A stretch of DNA of 64,000 nucleotides from Zhouia amylolytica (GCF_900116365.1 NZ_FPAG01000004.1:1-64000); one strand, 5' to 3'; positions 34,738 through 46,112 are shown, counted from the first letter of the stretch. The notes: generated from the sequence alone by a model not told the origin. Translations and numbers: made by a program.

Positions 34738-36327
34738 ATGAGAAAATTTTTAAGCATTACCTTAATTCTAAGTGCCTGCTTGTTGGTGAGTGCACAAAAA
34801 ATTGAGATTAAGCCCTATTTACAGGATGCGAACCCTACATCAATAACCATAATGTGGCAAACAGATAGCGGGGATGAAAGCATTGTAGAGTGGGGAACAA
34901 CCCCTAAACTAAAAAATAAAACCAAAGGAGAATCCTTCGATATTAACTTTACGGATGCCAGAGTGCATAGCGTAACCTTAACAGGTTTAAAGAAGTTTAC
35001 CGAGTACTATTACCGGGTTAAAACGGGGAAAGCAAAATCAGATATCTATCAATTCAAAACCCCTCCTTTCGCTGAAGACAAAGAATCATTTAGCCTGGTT
35101 GCTATGAGTGATATGCAGTACGATCATAACAACCCTGATAAGTTTGGTGAGATTGTAAATGATGGAATATTGGCTTACTTGAATGAAGAATTTGATGGGA
35201 GTGTGCCTGAAAATCTTGCCATGGTACTCATACCGGGAGATTTGGTGGAGAACGGCACTAAATATGAGCAATGGCAAAATCATTTCTTTAACCCGGCAGA
35301 GAAACTTTTTTCAGAAGTTCCTGTATATCCTGCAGTAGGAAATCACGAAGGAAATTCAATCTTTTATTTCAAATACTTCAGTCTTCCCAAAAATGGGAGT
35401 CCTGAATATGCAGAACATTGGTGGTATAAGGATTATGGAAATACGCGAATCCTCGGACTCGACTCAAATAAAGGATACCGCGATATCAGACAACAATTAG
35501 AATGGCTCGACAAAGTGTTGAAAGAAACCGCTTCTAATGAAGATATTGATTTTGTCTTTGCACAAATGCACCATCCACATAAATCTGAATTATGGATTCC
35601 CGGAGAGGAAGATTTTTCCGGGAAAGTGGTAGAACGTTTAGAAACATTCACAGAAGATTCAGGGAAACCCAGTATACACTTCTTTGGACATACACATGGA
35701 TATTCACGTGGACAATCAAAAGATCACAAACACCTTTGGATCAATGTAGCATCAGCAGGGGGTGCTATCGATAATTGGGGTGAATTTGAAGGTCGTGATT
35801 ACGATGAGTTTACAGTTACCCAAGACGAGTACGGGTTTGTAATGGTAGAAGTGGATCCTAATAACGGCGATCCGAAGTTTACCGTGAAACGCATTAGTCA
35901 GGGAAATAGAGTGAATCCAAGAGACAATGAACTTACCGATAGTATTACCGTTTGGAAATACAGTAAGGAACCATTGGCACCAAACCCTTTAGCTCCGCTA
36001 AAAGATAAGGTCAATCCAGGGAAGGTGGTCCTGAAGGCCTCCGCCTTCAAGAGTGATCGGAGGGATGCCTTTCATGCAGCTTCCAACTGGCAAATTAGTA
36101 CAAGTCCGGACTTTAATAAGCCCATTGTTGATAATTGGAAACAGTTTGAGAATTGGTACTACAAAGAAAACAGACAAGCCGACGACGATCTTACGGATGA
36201 AAAGATTTACAGGCTATTGCGCGATAATACACAATATTATTGGAGAGTGCGATATAGAGATCAAAACTTAAATTGGAGTCCTTGGTCTGAAACAGCCACG
36301 TTCACTACCACAGAACGCGTTGATTAA
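34738..36327 (+). CDS. Purple acid phosphatase-like metallophosphoesterase, exported
   Basis: Start chosen at ATG 34738, where the signal peptide begins (MRKFLSITLILSACLLVSAQ); the frame open further upstream runs through a hairpin. The 529-residue product has an N-terminal fibronectin-like domain of the purple acid phosphatase type (~20-115: IKPYLQDANPTSITIMWQT..YYYRVKTG), then a calcineurin-like metallophosphoesterase domain with metal ligands in MSDMQYD, PGDLVENG, VGNHEGNS, QMHHPHKS and FFGHTHGYSRG. The last ~120 residues form an additional beta-rich domain. It likely removes phosphate from an extracellular or periplasmic ester. It is grouped with the SusCD/sigma system upstream. Confidence 0.88.
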   Translation: MRKFLSITLILSACLLVSAQKIEIKPYLQDANPTSITIMWQTDSGDESIVEWGTTPKLKNKTKGESFDINFTDARVHSVTLTGLKKFTEYYYRVKTGKAKSDIYQFKTPPFAEDKESFSLVAMSDMQYDHNNPDKFGEIVNDGILAYLNEEFDGSVPENLAMVLIPGDLVENGTKYEQWQNHFFNPAEKLFSEVPVYPAVGNHEGNSIFYFKYFSLPKNGSPEYAEHWWYKDYGNTRILGLDSNKGYRDIRQQLEWLDKVLKETASNEDIDFVFAQMHHPHKSELWIPGEEDFSGKVVERLETFTEDSGKPSIHFFGHTHGYSRGQSKDHKHLWINVASAGGAIDNWGEFEGRDYDEFTVTQDEYGFVMVEVDPNNGDPKFTVKRISQGNRVNPRDNELTDSITVWKYSKEPLAPNPLAPLKDKVNPGKVVLKASAFKSDRRDAFHAASNWQISTSPDFNKPIVDNWKQFENWYYKENRQADDDLTDEKIYRLLRDNTQYYWRVRYRDQNLNWSPWSETATFTTTERVD

Positions 36328-36384
36328 TTTAGTTGGTTTTTTGTGAAAATGCCTTATTTTATGCGATGATAGGTGTTTTTAATT

Positions 36385-36420
36385 AAAAAAAGTCAGGTTA
36401 CTACCTGACTTTTTTGTTTT
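36385..36420. terminator. Bidirectional rho-independent terminator
   Basis: AAAAAAAGTCAGGT-TACT-ACCTGACTTTTTT sits between two convergent genes (phosphoesterase and alcohol dehydrogenase); A and T runs on both sides allow it to serve both. Confidence 0.93.
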
Positions 36421-36441
36421 ATAGTTTTAAGCTTATTCTTT

Positions 36442-37470
36442 TTAAGGCGTTAACACCGCTCTGCCTTTAATTTTTCCGTTTAATAACTTATCATAAACCT
36501 CGTGGGCCTGGTCTAGTTTGTATTTTTCAATGTCAATTTTGATCTTTCCATGTCGAGCCAGTTCAATAACCTCCATAAGTTCTACCCGAGTGCCCCAGTA
36601 TGGTGTTGATATTCGAGTTCCAAGAGGAACAGCCATCGCATGAAAATCTAAATGTCCACCACCCAGGCCTACAATCGTTAAATCACCGTTGAGCCCTACT
36701 ACTTGTTGTCCAATGTTAATTGTTGGTTGAATCCCTACAAAATCTAAAACAACCGCAGCTTTCTTAATACCCGTTATTTTTTGAATTTGGGAAACAACAT
36801 CATCATCGGTAGTATTGATTACGAAATCCACACCGTGATCTTTAGCTAGTTGTAATTTGTCAGCGGTAACATCTCCGGCAATTATGGTAGCCGCAGAGGT
36901 CGCTTTTAATATTTGTAATGCAACATGACCCAATCCGCCAATACCCAACACCACCACAAAAGCGTCTGACGTAAGCTTATCTTTTGACCTCCTGATGGCA
37001 GCATATGGGGTTAGCGCAGCATCTGTTAATGGAGCTGCCACTATCGGATCAAGATCTTTAATATGAACCAGTAATCGAGATGATGGAACTAACATAAAAT
37101 CAGCCATACCTCCATTTAATCCTAGCCCACCTCCATATGGATTTTCACTTTGGTGATCGCAATAATTTTCTGCAGACTGCTGACACGGTTTGCAATGACC
37201 ACAACCCCAGGGACCATAGACTAATACTGCATCTCCTTTTTTAAACCCTTTAACCCCGTTACCCGTGGCTTCAACCCAACCTGCATTTTCATGCCCTAAA
37301 GTAAAAGGTTGTGGGTCTTCGCCCATGATACCGTCGTGAATAACGTGAAGATCAGAATGACAAACACCGGCTCCTCCTATTTTGATAAGAACTTCATCGC
37401 CCTGAGGTGTTGGTTTGTCCATCGTTTCAATTCTAACATCATTGGTTCCGTAAAATCTAACAGCTTTCAT
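36442..37470 (-). CDS. Zinc-dependent alcohol dehydrogenase (MDR family)
   Basis: A 342-residue medium-chain dehydrogenase. Catalytic zinc ligands are visible as Cys37 (GVCHSD), His60-Glu61 (LGHEN), with an Asp where many members have Cys (APLTDAALT). The structural zinc Cys set is complete at 90, 93, 96 and 104. The Rossmann motif is GIGGLGHVALQ. It should oxidise an alcohol with NAD(P)+ in the cytoplasm. It is divergent from the LytTR regulator and may belong with the aldehyde dehydrogenase at 47027, but this is not certain. Confidence 0.92.
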   Translation of the reverse strand: MKAVRFYGTNDVRIETMDKPTPQGDEVLIKIGGAGVCHSDLHVIHDGIMGEDPQPFTLGHENAGWVEATGNGVKGFKKGDAVLVYGPWGCGHCKPCQQSAENYCDHQSENPYGGGLGLNGGMADFMLVPSSRLLVHIKDLDPIVAAPLTDAALTPYAAIRRSKDKLTSDAFVVVLGIGGLGHVALQILKATSAATIIAGDVTADKLQLAKDHGVDFVINTTDDDVVSQIQKITGIKKAAVVLDFVGIQPTINIGQQVVGLNGDLTIVGLGGGHLDFHAMAVPLGTRISTPYWGTRVELMEVIELARHGKIKIDIEKYKLDQAHEVYDKLLNGKIKGRAVLTP

Positions 37471-37739
37471 ACTTGATGGTTTTTTAGGTGAATATTGAAT
37501 TGAGATAGCTATTTAAAGATACGAAAAGTGCTATAGCTTAGGTGTTAACAAATCGTTTAATCTTTTGTGTCTAAGTTCGGTGTATGAGTCATTAATATCG
37601 TGCTTGAGGACTTTAGAAATAAAACAATCTCAATTGGTTAGTTTTTACGAGATCCTCAGAAAATTTGACGCCGGGGAATTCAAATCCATTATAATTATAA
37701 ATTTATGGTTACATTTAGATGCATTTGTTAATTCTTTTA

Positions 37740-38603
37740 ATGAATAACTTTAAAAAAATAATCAAAAGAGAAGTATCCTTTTTAAGCTCTGCAAAAAACC
37801 GATTCTTACTAATCGGTTTTGTTGCTATCTATGCCATATTATTTATAACACTATATGAGCCTTTTAATATTAATCAATGGGGAGGTAATTATTATTGGCA
37901 ATTTATAATGGTGGGAACTGCAATACTTTTTGTGACTCAATTTGCTTTAAGGTCCTTGTTTCGAATCAAAAACTTTACATATTTAAGTCTGTTTTTATGG
38001 TATCTCCTGGAGGTGACCATTATGGCGTATTTCTTTTATCTTTTGTTCGGTGATGAGTTATCTGCATATTCAGAACAGTTCAAGGAGTATCTTTTAACTT
38101 TTAGATATACTGCCTTGATCCTGATCGTTCCATATACAGTTTTTGTTTGGTATATGGAGCACAAATACGGGTATAGTAAATTAAAGGCAGAGAAGGCTGA
38201 GATTATTGAAGCCGGCACCAAAGATAAAGACAAGCTTCTTACCATAAAGGGTGAAAATGGAAAAGTAGCATTGGCCATTAAATATGGTCAGTTGGTTTAT
38301 GTGAAGTCTGCGGGTAATTATCTCGAACTTTTCTATATGAAAGGAGAAACAATAGTGAAAGAACTTATAAGAGGAAGCATAAAAGAATTCGAAGTTAATA
38401 TCCAGGATTATAAACCCTTGTTACGGATACATAGATCTTATATTGTTAACTTCAATTACCTCCATTCATTCAAAAGAACCAAAAAGGGCTATATCTTAAT
38501 TATGCAACACGTTCCGGATGTTGAGTTATCCGTATCCTCTTCTTATAAGGATATATTCGAAGAACGATTAAAAAAAGTATCCTCCCCTTTGGTCACAACA
38601 TAG
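37740..38603 (+). CDS. Membrane-bound LytTR-type regulator
   Basis: Start chosen at ATG 37740 (MNNFKKIIKREVSFL). The 287-residue protein has four hydrophobic helices in the first ~140 residues, a short charged coil, and a C-terminal LytTR DNA-binding domain (VALAIKYGQLVYVKSAGNYLELFY.., LLRIHRSYIVNFNYL). It has no receiver domain, so it probably senses at the membrane directly. It stands immediately before the redox/SusCD cluster and is the natural candidate regulator. Confidence 0.88.
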   Translation: MNNFKKIIKREVSFLSSAKNRFLLIGFVAIYAILFITLYEPFNINQWGGNYYWQFIMVGTAILFVTQFALRSLFRIKNFTYLSLFLWYLLEVTIMAYFFYLLFGDELSAYSEQFKEYLLTFRYTALILIVPYTVFVWYMEHKYGYSKLKAEKAEIIEAGTKDKDKLLTIKGENGKVALAIKYGQLVYVKSAGNYLELFYMKGETIVKELIRGSIKEFEVNIQDYKPLLRIHRSYIVNFNYLHSFKRTKKGYILIMQHVPDVELSVSSSYKDIFEERLKKVSSPLVTT

Positions 38604-38729
38604 GGTTTTTTCGTCACAAAATACTTGTTTATAAGGCTCCTGTAAAGATTCACTTCTTAAATTTCCAATAACTGTTTAGCTGTAAAACTTCTTTAAACAG
38701 ATAGAATTAGTTTTTAGTTATAGCAAAAA

Positions 38730-39926
38730 ATGGATATTAAAAAGATCGTTTTAAGAGGTGTCATTTTTATGACTTTTGTGTGCACTTTATGGGGGCTGGT
38801 AAGTTTGGGTAATAAAGATTCAGTCTATTATAAAGTGCCACAGCTAAACTGTGATTGCCCTCCGGGTTTTAAACTTAATGAAAACAATGAATGTATAGCC
38901 CAGAATTTATACATGGCCTATACCACAGAAAATGATCATGGAGTTGGCGGATTAAAAACAGCACTCCCTAAGGTAAGAGACGGTTTTTCTCCGCAACAAA
39001 TTGATTTGGGACGATACTTGTTTTTTGATCCCGCACTTTCTAAAGATGGTTCGATCTCTTGTGCTACCTGTCATGATCCTGAGAAGGGGTTTAGCGATGG
39101 ACTTGCCGCCAGTGTAGGAATGAATGGATATCAGCTAACTCGTTCTGCACCCTCCCTTTGGAACGTAGCCTATTTGAAACTGTTTTTTTGGGACGGACGT
39201 GCCAAATCACTTGAAGAACAAATGAAAGGTCCGCTCTTTTCAAAAGAAGAAATGAATAATACCCCGGAGAACCTCTTGAACACCTTAAACAATATTGACA
39301 ATTACAAGGTCCTTTTTGAAGAAGCTTTTCCAAATCGGAATAATAATACGATAACATTAGAGGAAATTTATACTGCAATCACCGCCTTTGAAAGCTCTCT
39401 GATTTCACTCAATAGCAGATACGACCAATATGCACATGGTTATCATAAGGCTTTGAATGAAAAAGAAATAGAAGGCCTAAATGTATTTAGATCCTTTGTA
39501 GCCAGATGTGCAGAATGTCATACCCCTCCGCTCTTTACCAACCAACAAATTGCCGTTTTAGGAGTACCGGAACCAGATGGGAAACCCTTAGACCCCGGAG
39601 CCGAAATACCCTATAACGATAAAACCATGCGCGGAGGGTTTAAAGTGCCCAGCCTGAGAAATATTGAGAAAACAGCCCCTTATATGCATGCCGGAAATTT
39701 CAATACTTTAAGGGAAACAGTACAGTTTTATACCGATGGACGAGGACATGCAGTACCGGAAAATGAAGAACTTCGAATTCATTGGCACATATGGGAACCA
39801 GAACTATCAGATGATGAGCTGGACAGGCTGGTAGATTTTCTGAAAACCCTTACCGATGAAACCTTTATGCCGGAAGTGCCAACAGAACTTCCTTCCGGAT
39901 TATCCAATACAAACCATAACTCTTAA
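38730..39926 (+). CDS. Dihaem cytochrome c peroxidase/MauG-family protein
   Basis: A 398-residue exported protein with two haem c sites: CATCH (Cys111, Cys114, His115) and CAECH (Cys260, Cys263, His264). The fold markers LGRYLFFDPALSKDGSISC, SAPSLWNVAY, FFWDGRAKSLEEQ and FKVPSLRNIEKTAPYMHAG are standard. Residues ~35-55 add a small Cys-rich stretch (NCDCPPGFKLNENNEC), EGF-like in look and unusual for the family. It may reduce peroxide or oxidise a substrate at long range as MauG does. The beta-helix cytochrome gene follows after 11 bases. Confidence 0.93.
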   Translation: MDIKKIVLRGVIFMTFVCTLWGLVSLGNKDSVYYKVPQLNCDCPPGFKLNENNECIAQNLYMAYTTENDHGVGGLKTALPKVRDGFSPQQIDLGRYLFFDPALSKDGSISCATCHDPEKGFSDGLAASVGMNGYQLTRSAPSLWNVAYLKLFFWDGRAKSLEEQMKGPLFSKEEMNNTPENLLNTLNNIDNYKVLFEEAFPNRNNNTITLEEIYTAITAFESSLISLNSRYDQYAHGYHKALNEKEIEGLNVFRSFVARCAECHTPPLFTNQQIAVLGVPEPDGKPLDPGAEIPYNDKTMRGGFKVPSLRNIEKTAPYMHAGNFNTLRETVQFYTDGRGHAVPENEELRIHWHIWEPELSDDELDRLVDFLKTLTDETFMPEVPTELPSGLSNTNHNS

Positions 39927-39937
39927 GACCACAAAAA

Positions 39938-41446
39938 ATGAAGAAAAGATCAGTTTTATTAAAAACTATTGGAGCATTTGCGTTTTTGCTCATAGGATTG
40001 TTTTTGGGAAGAATGATTTTTAAACCCAAAAAAGTTGAGACTGTACCCATACCTTCCACAATGCAGTATTGGAATACAGGAGCTTCAAAAGATACTTCCG
40101 CTGTAGCACAAGCTGCCAATTTTACAGGGAATATTATCAAAGTAGAAGATGGAGGTTCAATACGAGAAGCTGTTCTTAAAGCACAACCCGGCGACCTTAT
40201 CAGAGTTTATCCGGGTACTTATTCAGAAACTGTGTATATCGACAAGGATAATATAGGTATTCAGGGAGTTATAGTCGATGGAAAGTGGCCTGTTATGGAT
40301 GGTAAAAAGGAATTGAATGATGCCATCTTGTATTCAGGCAATGGAATAACCATCGAGAACCTGAAGATCATTAAGTACAAAGGAAATGGTATCATGGGGC
40401 AGGCTGGAAATAATTTCGTGATACGAAACAACTGGATTATTGATACTGGCGTTTATGGTATTTTTCCGCAGTACGGTAAAAATGGAATAGTAGAATACAA
40501 TATCCTCACCGAAATTGAAGATGCGGCCATTTATGTCGGTATGTGTGATAATGTAGATGTAAAGTATAACGAAGTGTTTGGCAATGTGGCTGGTATCGAA
40601 ATAGAAAATTCTAGGCACTGCCTCGTAGAGAGTAATTATGCGCACAACAATACCGGAGGTATCCTGGCTTTCCTGACTCCCGGATTGCCAATAAAAACAA
40701 TTTTCGATGTAATAATTCGTAACAATTTTGTTATTGGGAATAATCATGAGAATTTTGGAGCACCGGGTTCTATAGTTTCTGGGATTCCGAAGGGTACCGG
40801 AGTGCTTATAATGGCAGCTGATGATGTAATTGTCGAAAACAATATTATTGCAAATAATGATAACGCCGGAATTACCATAGTCGACCTGGCTACCGGTGCA
40901 CCTACTGCTAACGATCCAAATTCAGAGCCTAATCCTGATCGTGTGGTCATTCTCGATAATTTTATGATTGAAAATGGTAATAATCCGGTTGGTGAAATTA
41001 AAGCTTTAATGATGTCTCAGCTTAAAACCAAAGGACCGGATATTCTCGCTATGGGAGGAGGTACCGGAAGTTCTATCAGAGATAAAAACAGATACCGCAC
41101 TTTTGGTCTGGGCAATTATGGGACAGCAGAAATTACGGATACCAAAGATATAACCACCTTTACTTTTAAAGAACCGGTAGCACCAAGGTCAGTTTCTAAA
41201 GAGGAATTAGGAGAACTCACCTATTATGGCGTTTGTGCAGGCTGCCACGCTTTCGATACACGCCTCATCGGGGTGCCGACTAATATCATACAGGCCGTTT
41301 ATGAAGGAAACCCTCAGGGAATTGTAGACTACATTAATAAACCCTGGAATTTACGAGATGATTATCCGGACATGCCTTCGCAGGCATACCTGCCGGAGGA
41401 TGCTAAAATGGCCGTGGCAGAATACATCTTGTCCCTCAAAAAGTAA
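39938..41446 (+). CDS. Parallel beta-helix protein fused to a c-type cytochrome
   Basis: A 502-residue protein anchored or secreted through an N-terminal hydrophobic segment (~10-27). Residues ~65-400 form a NosD-like right-handed beta-helix (GDLIRVYPGTYSETVYID.., repeated N-NxI / GI-I-N turns). The C-terminal ~85 residues are a monohaem cytochrome c with CAGCH (Cys433, Cys436, His437) and a likely distal Met in YPDMPSQ. The combination of a polysaccharide-binding-type solenoid with an electron carrier is unusual. It lies between the dihaem protein and a SusC gene, suggesting an envelope redox step on an imported substrate. Confidence 0.88.
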   Translation: MKKRSVLLKTIGAFAFLLIGLFLGRMIFKPKKVETVPIPSTMQYWNTGASKDTSAVAQAANFTGNIIKVEDGGSIREAVLKAQPGDLIRVYPGTYSETVYIDKDNIGIQGVIVDGKWPVMDGKKELNDAILYSGNGITIENLKIIKYKGNGIMGQAGNNFVIRNNWIIDTGVYGIFPQYGKNGIVEYNILTEIEDAAIYVGMCDNVDVKYNEVFGNVAGIEIENSRHCLVESNYAHNNTGGILAFLTPGLPIKTIFDVIIRNNFVIGNNHENFGAPGSIVSGIPKGTGVLIMAADDVIVENNIIANNDNAGITIVDLATGAPTANDPNSEPNPDRVVILDNFMIENGNNPVGEIKALMMSQLKTKGPDILAMGGGTGSSIRDKNRYRTFGLGNYGTAEITDTKDITTFTFKEPVAPRSVSKEELGELTYYGVCAGCHAFDTRLIGVPTNIIQAVYEGNPQGIVDYINKPWNLRDDYPDMPSQAYLPEDAKMAVAEYILSLKK

Positions 41447-41498
41447 GATCCATTCCACATAGACAAATATCACTACTAACTAACCAAACTATAACTGT

Positions 41499-44400
41499 AT
41501 GAACAAACTTTTTTTACAAGGTGCCATCCTTTTGTTTTCGGTCATGACTTTTGCCCAGCATACCGTCTCTGGATTGGTGCTCGAAAAAGATACCAATACA
41601 CCTCTGGTAGGGGTTGCCGTTCAGGTAAAGGGAACGAATAATGGAACCGCAACTGCTTTCGATGGACAATTCAAACTCGAAGGAATTCAGAAGAATGACG
41701 TTTTAGTGTTTTCTTATTTAGGCTATGAAACCAAAGAAGTAGCTGTTGAAGGAAAAGAAAATTTAAATGTAAGCCTGACACTGCAAGCTGAAGAGATGGA
41801 TGAGGTGGTGGTTACGGCTTTAAACATACAAAGAGATAAAGAATCACTTGGTTATTCGGTTTCTCAAATTAAATCGTCAGAAGTTAATGTTGCACGTGAA
41901 AACAATGTAATGAACTCCTTGTCAGGAAAAGTTTCAGGCCTGCAAATTACCCAATCAAATACCGGAGTTAATGGCTCGAGTCGAGTTTTACTTCGGGGAG
42001 TTACAACGATTTCAGGGTCTAACAGACCGCTTGTGGTGGTCGATGGTATTCCAATAAATAATGGTTCCGGAGGAGCCTCTTCGTGGGGCGGAGTTGATCG
42101 AGGCGATGATTTATCTGATATTAATCCTGATGACGTGGCATCGATCAGCGTTCTGAAGGGAGCAGGTGCAGCAGCGGCTTATGGTTCGTTAGGTATGAAT
42201 GGTGTGATTCTTATCACTACAAAATCAGGAACAAAGCTTAAAGGGATTGGAATTTCCCTTAATTCTTCCTTTGCCTTTACTGAAGCGTATTTAACCCCCG
42301 ATCTTCAAAATGAATACGGTACCGGAGCCTTTGGTAGTTTTGCACCCATAGCTGCCGATGGAAGACCGGTACTTGATTATCCATATTCGTGGAGTTGGGG
42401 ACCGAGAATGGAAGGACAGGAATATACCAATTGGTTAGGTAGACCTGATACATTCTTACCACAAGGAAATCCTTATGAAGCCTTTTATTCCGACGGTTAT
42501 TCAGTGTCGAACACCATTTCTTTTGAAGGAAAATCTGAAAAAGGCTCCTTCCGATTATCCATAACCGATGAAGACGGACAAGGAATAATCAGTAATAATA
42601 CGCTTTCAAAGCAAACCTTTAATATCAGGGGAGCCACCAAATTATCTGAAAGATTAAACATTGAAGGGAAGATGACCTATTTAACATCAGAGACCTTAAA
42701 TAGTCCGCAATTGGCAGAAGGTGCTGGGAATACCGCCTTACAATTATCCCTTATGCCAAGAGATATACGTTTAAGCGATGTTGCAGACAATACAGTAGAC
42801 GCAAATGGAAATGAAATAAAGTGGAACCTCGATAATACTTTTAATAACCCTTATTGGGCTTTAGAGAATACAGGGAATATAGATAAGCGCGATAGGTTTC
42901 AAGGATTTTTATCTGCGAAATGGGATGTAAATGATGATTTTAATATTACCGCTAAAACCGGAATGGATTATATTGTATTTGATTTTACCAGTTTTGGAGC
43001 CAGAGGATCTCAAGCGGTTCAAAATGGCCTTGGAAATTATGCCCACAACACAGGTAAAGAGCGAATTTGGAATTCAGATATACTCGCCACCTATAATACC
43101 AACATAGGAGAATTTAAAATTACGGCCAATCTCGGAGCGAGTTATAGAGATGAAAACAATAGCTATGTTAATATTTGGGGAAATGACAGTAAGGTGTCAA
43201 ATTTCTACCAGATCAATAACTATAAAAATACTTTTAATGATGAATCTGTATACCGGAAAGGAGTAAATTCTTATTACGGATTGGCACAGCTGAGCTATGG
43301 AGGGTTTTTATACTTCGATGCAACCCTGCGAAACGACAATTCATCAACACTTCCAAAGGATAACGATTCGTATTGGTATCATTCCGAAAACATGAGTTTA
43401 CTTTTTACCAAACTTCTGGGAATGGACTCGAAAGTTTTTAACTACGGAAAAATCAGAGGTTCCTATGCACGAGTTGGTAACGATACCAGTCCATACCGAA
43501 CCCAAGCCGTTTACGACATAGACCAAACCGTTACCTTACCTTATACTGTAGCCTCCATACCTGGAAGCCTGCCTTCTTTTGACCTTAAACCGGAAACCTC
43601 AAATTCCTGGGAGGTAGGAACAGAACTTGGATTTTTTAACAACCGAATCTTTATCGACTTTACGTACTACGAGACCAAAACCAAAGACCAGATTATGGCA
43701 GTACCGGTTTCAGGGGCAACAGCCTATAATTCAAAAGTGGTAAATGCCGGGAGTATCTCTAATAAAGGAATCGAATTGCAGTTTAATACAATCCCCTTAG
43801 AAACCAAGGATTTTAAATGGGATCTGGGTTTCAATTTTACGAAAAGCGACTCAAAGGTTGAATCACTGAACGAGGGGCTGGAAAGTATTACCTTAAACAC
43901 GCTCTGGTCCGTTTCTGTTGAAGCACGACCTGGTGAGGAGTTTGGGACTATTTACGGCTATGATTTTAAAAGAGATAACTTCGGAAGAAAGCTCATCACA
44001 GATCAGGGACTCGCCCAAAGAGGAGATCGTATCAATATGGGAAGTATAAATCCTGATTGGTATGGTGGTTTTAATACCAAGTTCACTTATAAAAATATTT
44101 CTTTAGGTGCATTGGTAAGTATACAACAAGGAGGTGAATTTTACTCTTATGGAAGGGCGTACAGAACATTTTTTGGTACAGATGTAAGGAGTTTACCCGG
44201 GAGAGAAACCGGCTTTATTGAAGAAGGGATTAATGAGAATACGGGCTTTCAAAATGAAACGCCTACCGATGCGATGCTGAGACAATACAATAATATTTTT
44301 GTGAGTGAAATCGCTTCAGAGCAAATTCTTGATGCCAGTAATGTGAAACTAAGGGAACTAACACTTAGTTATAATTTTTCTGAAAAGATGCTTCAAGGCA

Positions 44401-44579
44401 CCTTCATTCAAAGGGCCAGTTTATCCGCAGTCGGAAGAAATTTACTCTTTTTCTATAACGCCGCCGAGGATATAGATCCGGAAGCGACATACAGTAGCGG
44501 TCCGGCTTCAACTGCATTTGAACACTCTTCATTGCCATCGACAAGAACATACGGACTCAACTTAAAAATTGACTTTTAA
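41499..44579 (+). CDS. SusC/RagA TonB-dependent transporter
   Basis: A 1026-residue outer-membrane receptor with signal peptide (..MTFAQ), carboxypeptidase-like domain ([20 protein letters not shown]), the [12 protein letters not shown] link, a plug ([28 protein letters not shown]) and beta-barrel ending in LNLKIDF. It lacks the STN signalling domain present in the other two SusC proteins here, and no sigma/anti-sigma pair is adjacent, so control likely runs through the LytTR protein. The SusD gene follows after 11 bases. Confidence 0.95.
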   Translation: MNKLFLQGAILLFSVMTFAQHTVSGLVLEKDTNTPLVGVAVQVKGTNNGTATAFDGQFKLEGIQKNDVLVFSYLGYETKEVAVEGKENLNVSLTLQAEEMDEVVVTALNIQRDKESLGYSVSQIKSSEVNVARENNVMNSLSGKVSGLQITQSNTGVNGSSRVLLRGVTTISGSNRPLVVVDGIPINNGSGGASSWGGVDRGDDLSDINPDDVASISVLKGAGAAAAYGSLGMNGVILITTKSGTKLKGIGISLNSSFAFTEAYLTPDLQNEYGTGAFGSFAPIAADGRPVLDYPYSWSWGPRMEGQEYTNWLGRPDTFLPQGNPYEAFYSDGYSVSNTISFEGKSEKGSFRLSITDEDGQGIISNNTLSKQTFNIRGATKLSERLNIEGKMTYLTSETLNSPQLAEGAGNTALQLSLMPRDIRLSDVADNTVDANGNEIKWNLDNTFNNPYWALENTGNIDKRDRFQGFLSAKWDVNDDFNITAKTGMDYIVFDFTSFGARGSQAVQNGLGNYAHNTGKERIWNSDILATYNTNIGEFKITANLGASYRDENNSYVNIWGNDSKVSNFYQINNYKNTFNDESVYRKGVNSYYGLAQLSYGGFLYFDATLRNDNSSTLPKDNDSYWYHSENMSLLFTKLLGMDSKVFNYGKIRGSYARVGNDTSPYRTQAVYDIDQTVTLPYTVASIPGSLPSFDLKPETSNSWEVGTELGFFNNRIFIDFTYYETKTKDQIMAVPVSGATAYNSKVVNAGSISNKGIELQFNTIPLETKDFKWDLGFNFTKSDSKVESLNEGLESITLNTLWSVSVEARPGEEFGTIYGYDFKRDNFGRKLITDQGLAQRGDRINMGSINPDWYGGFNTKFTYKNISLGALVSIQQGGEFYSYGRAYRTFFGTDVRSLPGRETGFIEEGINENTGFQNETPTDAMLRQYNNIFVSEIASEQILDASNVKLRELTLSYNFSEKMLQGTFIQRASLSAVGRNLLFFYNAAEDIDPEATYSSGPASTAFEHSSLPSTRTYGLNLKIDF

Positions 44580-44590
44580 AGCTGAAGATT

Positions 44591-46066
44591 ATGACAACTA
44601 ACCACAGATTTATTATTAGAATTTTAGTAGCTCTTATAATCGCATTTACCGGGGTTTCTTGTGATGATCACCTCGATGATCTGAGAGAAAACCCCAATGC
44701 TGTAACATCTATAGATGATGCGGCTTTATTTACGAAAGCGGTTCGTAGTTTGTTTCAGGGCACCACAGACCAGTCTGCTTATCGCTTTTCAGGTCATTAT
44801 GGGCATTACTTTGTAGCGGGTAGTACAGCCCGTATTCCGGATCAGTATGGCGATGGATTCGACGGTCAGTATAATGATATGTTTACAGGGATGTATGGAG
44901 GAGTGATTCGCCATATAGAGGAAGTGCTTCAAATTACTTCGAATACTGAATCGAAGAATGAACTTCGCTATGCTATGGCTGATGTTATTGCCGTACTAGG
45001 CTATGCAAAAATTACAGACGCATTTGGAGAGATACCTTATACAGAGGGAGGTAAAGGAAAATCCGCAGACATATTACAACCGAAATACGATACACAAGAG
45101 TTTATTTATAAAGACCTTATTGATCGCTTGTCGAAAAGTATTCAAGTGATTAAAACCGCAGATCCTGCTATGGGGTACCCCGATAGTGACCCTATATTTA
45201 ATAACAATCTAAATCTCTGGATGCGTTTTGCCAATAGCGTACGTCTTCGCTTGGCTATGCGCTTGCGCTTTGCTGATACCGAATTTTCCAGGCAAGTGGT
45301 AAGTCAGTGTGCCAATGAGCCTTTAATGGAATCTAATGATCATAATGCCTTTATGATTGAAACCGAAGGAAATGGTAATAACTGGTTTACCTATCGCACC
45401 GGATTTCCATCCATAAAAATGTCTGCCAAACTCATTGAGCAATTGCAACAAACCAACGATCCCAGATTGTCAGTTTTTGTAGAGCCTGATGGAAATGGAG
45501 CCTATACAGGGATGACTAACGGGTTAAACGATGCTGCTTTTGGAAGCTCGAATTTTGCTGCAAAATCAGATATGGGAATCGCACTATCGTCTAAAGACAG
45601 CGAATTATACCTGATTACGGCAGCAGAGGTTTGGTTACTTAGAGCCGAAGCAGCACTCGCATACGATAATGATGTCGCCCGGGCCGATGAATTTTATCGA
45701 AGCGGGTTGGAAACTGCATTAAGACAATGGGAGCTTGACGAAGCATCAATAAATGATTTCATGGCAACACCCCAAGGGTCACTCTTGGGTGTTAATGATG
45801 AAGAACAGATAGGAGTACAAACCTGGCTGGCATTGATACCTAATTATTTTGAAGGGTGGTCTCATATAAGAAGAACGGGCTATCCGGAAATTCCGCAAAG
45901 AACGGCTCCAGATTTAGCAAAAGGTGTAACTAACGGAATTTTACCAAAACGCTTTTTATATTCTTCCTTTGAATTAAGTGCTAATAACAATAATGTGATG
46001 GAAGCTATATCAAGACAAGGAGATAATAAGATCGATACAGCAGTGTGGTGGGATATAAAAGATTAA
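44591..46066 (+). CDS. SusD/RagB-like lipoprotein (SusD_2 type)
   Basis: A 491-residue surface lipoprotein; signal ends at a lipobox TGVSC (Cys24) followed by [12 protein letters not shown]. Conserved SusD_2 features include [23 protein letters not shown] and the final [20 protein letters not shown]. Partner of the SusC gene just upstream, but its substrate is unknown. Confidence 0.92.
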   Translation: MTTNHRFIIRILVALIIAFTGVSCDDHLDDLRENPNAVTSIDDAALFTKAVRSLFQGTTDQSAYRFSGHYGHYFVAGSTARIPDQYGDGFDGQYNDMFTGMYGGVIRHIEEVLQITSNTESKNELRYAMADVIAVLGYAKITDAFGEIPYTEGGKGKSADILQPKYDTQEFIYKDLIDRLSKSIQVIKTADPAMGYPDSDPIFNNNLNLWMRFANSVRLRLAMRLRFADTEFSRQVVSQCANEPLMESNDHNAFMIETEGNGNNWFTYRTGFPSIKMSAKLIEQLQQTNDPRLSVFVEPDGNGAYTGMTNGLNDAAFGSSNFAAKSDMGIALSSKDSELYLITAAEVWLLRAEAALAYDNDVARADEFYRSGLETALRQWELDEASINDFMATPQGSLLGVNDEEQIGVQTWLALIPNYFEGWSHIRRTGYPEIPQRTAPDLAKGVTNGILPKRFLYSSFELSANNNNVMEAISRQGDNKIDTAVWWDIKD

Positions 46067-46112
46067 TTCTTGAATGCTTCGTGAGATTTTTAACGTCAAA
46101 AAAGACTTCAAT

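Noticed and set aside
37565-37747. 60-codon ORF ahead of the LytTR gene
   Set aside because: It overlaps the LytTR start, has no recognisable features and looks like chance in an AT-rich promoter region.
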